Source: an uncultured Selenomonadaceae bacterium
GTDB taxonomy: Bacteria > Bacillota > Negativicutes > Selenomonadales > Selenomonadaceae
DNA length: 5,966 nucleotides
Assembly (NCBI GenBank): GCA_905236595.1
Contig: CAJORE010000029.1
Location: 1 to 5,966 of the forward strand
Direction: 5' to 3'
The notes beneath the pieces were generated by a model, which was not told the origin of the DNA, searched no databases, and saw nothing but the letters and a program-made list of their open reading frames with translations. The position numbers and the translations under genes were made by a program. Each line of letters opens with the position of its first letter. Positions within the stretch are counted from its first letter, which is position 1. Positions 5,547-5,966 of this stretch are shown here, in pieces.

Positions 5547-5966
5547 TTGGACGGGAAACTCATTTTGGCAGACGGCAGTTCTTTCGGCGGCACGCTTCTC
5601 GGTGAAGCGCCTGCCGACGGCGAAGTCGTCTTTAATACGGGCATGACCGGCTATCAGGAAATACTCACCGACCCTTCCTATTGTCGGCAAATAGTCACGT
5701 TGACTTACCCTATGATTGGCAATTACGGCACCAACGGGTGCTTTATGCAGGCAGACAAGCCCTATGTGGGCGGGTTTGTGGTAAGCGAGCTTTGCCGCGA
5801 GGGCAGTAACTGGCAAAACGCCGGGAATCTTGACGTATTCTTGGCAGAGCATAATATCCCGTGTTTATACGGTGTCGACACTCGCGCCGTCACGCGGAAG
5901 ATCCGTGCGGCGGGGACGATGAAAGGCGTCATTTGCGCGGCGGACACGCCGCAAGAGCAAATTGAC
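5547..5966 (+). CDS. carA: Carbamoyl-phosphate synthase small subunit, N-terminal part
   Basis: The first 140 residues of the glutamine amidotransferase subunit, which releases ammonia from glutamine and passes it to CarB for carbamoyl phosphate synthesis. The frame runs off the window end; full CarA has about 350-380 residues. Visible signatures of the CPSase_sm_chain domain are GKLILADGSSFGG at the N-terminus, FNTGMTGYQEILTDPSY (30-46), VTLTYPMIGNYG (51-62) and GVDTRAVTRKIRAAGTMKG (112-130). The class I glutamine amidotransferase domain with its catalytic Cys lies beyond the window, so its integrity cannot be judged. The start is TTG, supported by AAGGAG with 6-base spacing and by alignment to the usual family N-terminus. 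It sits 10 bases after pyrC with no terminator between, so it belongs to the same operon; carB is expected next. Confidence 0.96.
   Translation, partial: MDGKLILADGSSFGGTLLGEAPADGEVVFNTGMTGYQEILTDPSYCRQIVTLTYPMIGNYGTNGCFMQADKPYVGGFVVSELCREGSNWQNAGNLDVFLAEHNIPCLYGVDTRAVTRKIRAAGTMKGVICAADTPQEQID

Overview
The window looks like chromosomal DNA from a low-to-mid GC bacterium of the Bacillota, possibly a Negativicutes relative. This rests on remembered family resemblance, not on a search: the MurG C-terminus carries the NHQE-type nucleotide-sugar loop, PyrB is of the short Bacillus-like type, PyrC is a class I dihydroorotase with an Asp metal bridge, and a FliB-type cysteine-cluster protein and a DUF4143-type ATPase lie between. 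All genes that I accept are on the + strand. TTG is a very common Leu codon and also serves as the probable start of two genes.

Layout. Positions 1-495 hold the C-terminal part of murG (lipid II synthesis). A gap of about 100 bases contains a consensus TATAAT box and several dyad and direct repeats. Next is a FliB-family gene (595-1737; flagellin lysine N-methylase family by homology, though no flagellar gene is in view). A 217-base AT-rich gap follows, with a perfect 14-bp inverted repeat, and then an AAA_14/DUF4143-like ATPase (1955-3127). That ATPase keeps its Walker A lysine but has lost the usual Walker B glutamate and other family residues. A near-perfect 16-bp tandem duplication spans its stop codon.

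From 3158 onward is the start of a pyrimidine biosynthesis operon: a strong sigma-A type promoter (TTGACA, 18 bp, TAATAT), a leader of about 110 nt with an intrinsic terminator, and then pyrB, pyrC and carA (cut by the window end). pyrB and pyrC overlap by 4 bases, and carA begins 10 bases after pyrC. CarA, with CarB presumably further on, supplies carbamoyl phosphate. PyrB condenses it with aspartate, and PyrC closes the ring to dihydroorotate.

The most interesting part is the pyr leader. The terminator upstream of pyrB is almost exactly covered by a 10-codon ORF (3238-3270) whose stop codon lies in the terminator's right arm, and a competing stem can be drawn with upstream sequence. This suggests attenuation control of the operon, with the leader peptide or an RNA-binding regulator as alternatives. 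The pyrB reading frame is open back through this leader to an ATG inside the -10 box, so automated annotation may give PyrB about 40 false N-terminal residues. I see no clear novel defence or mobile system.
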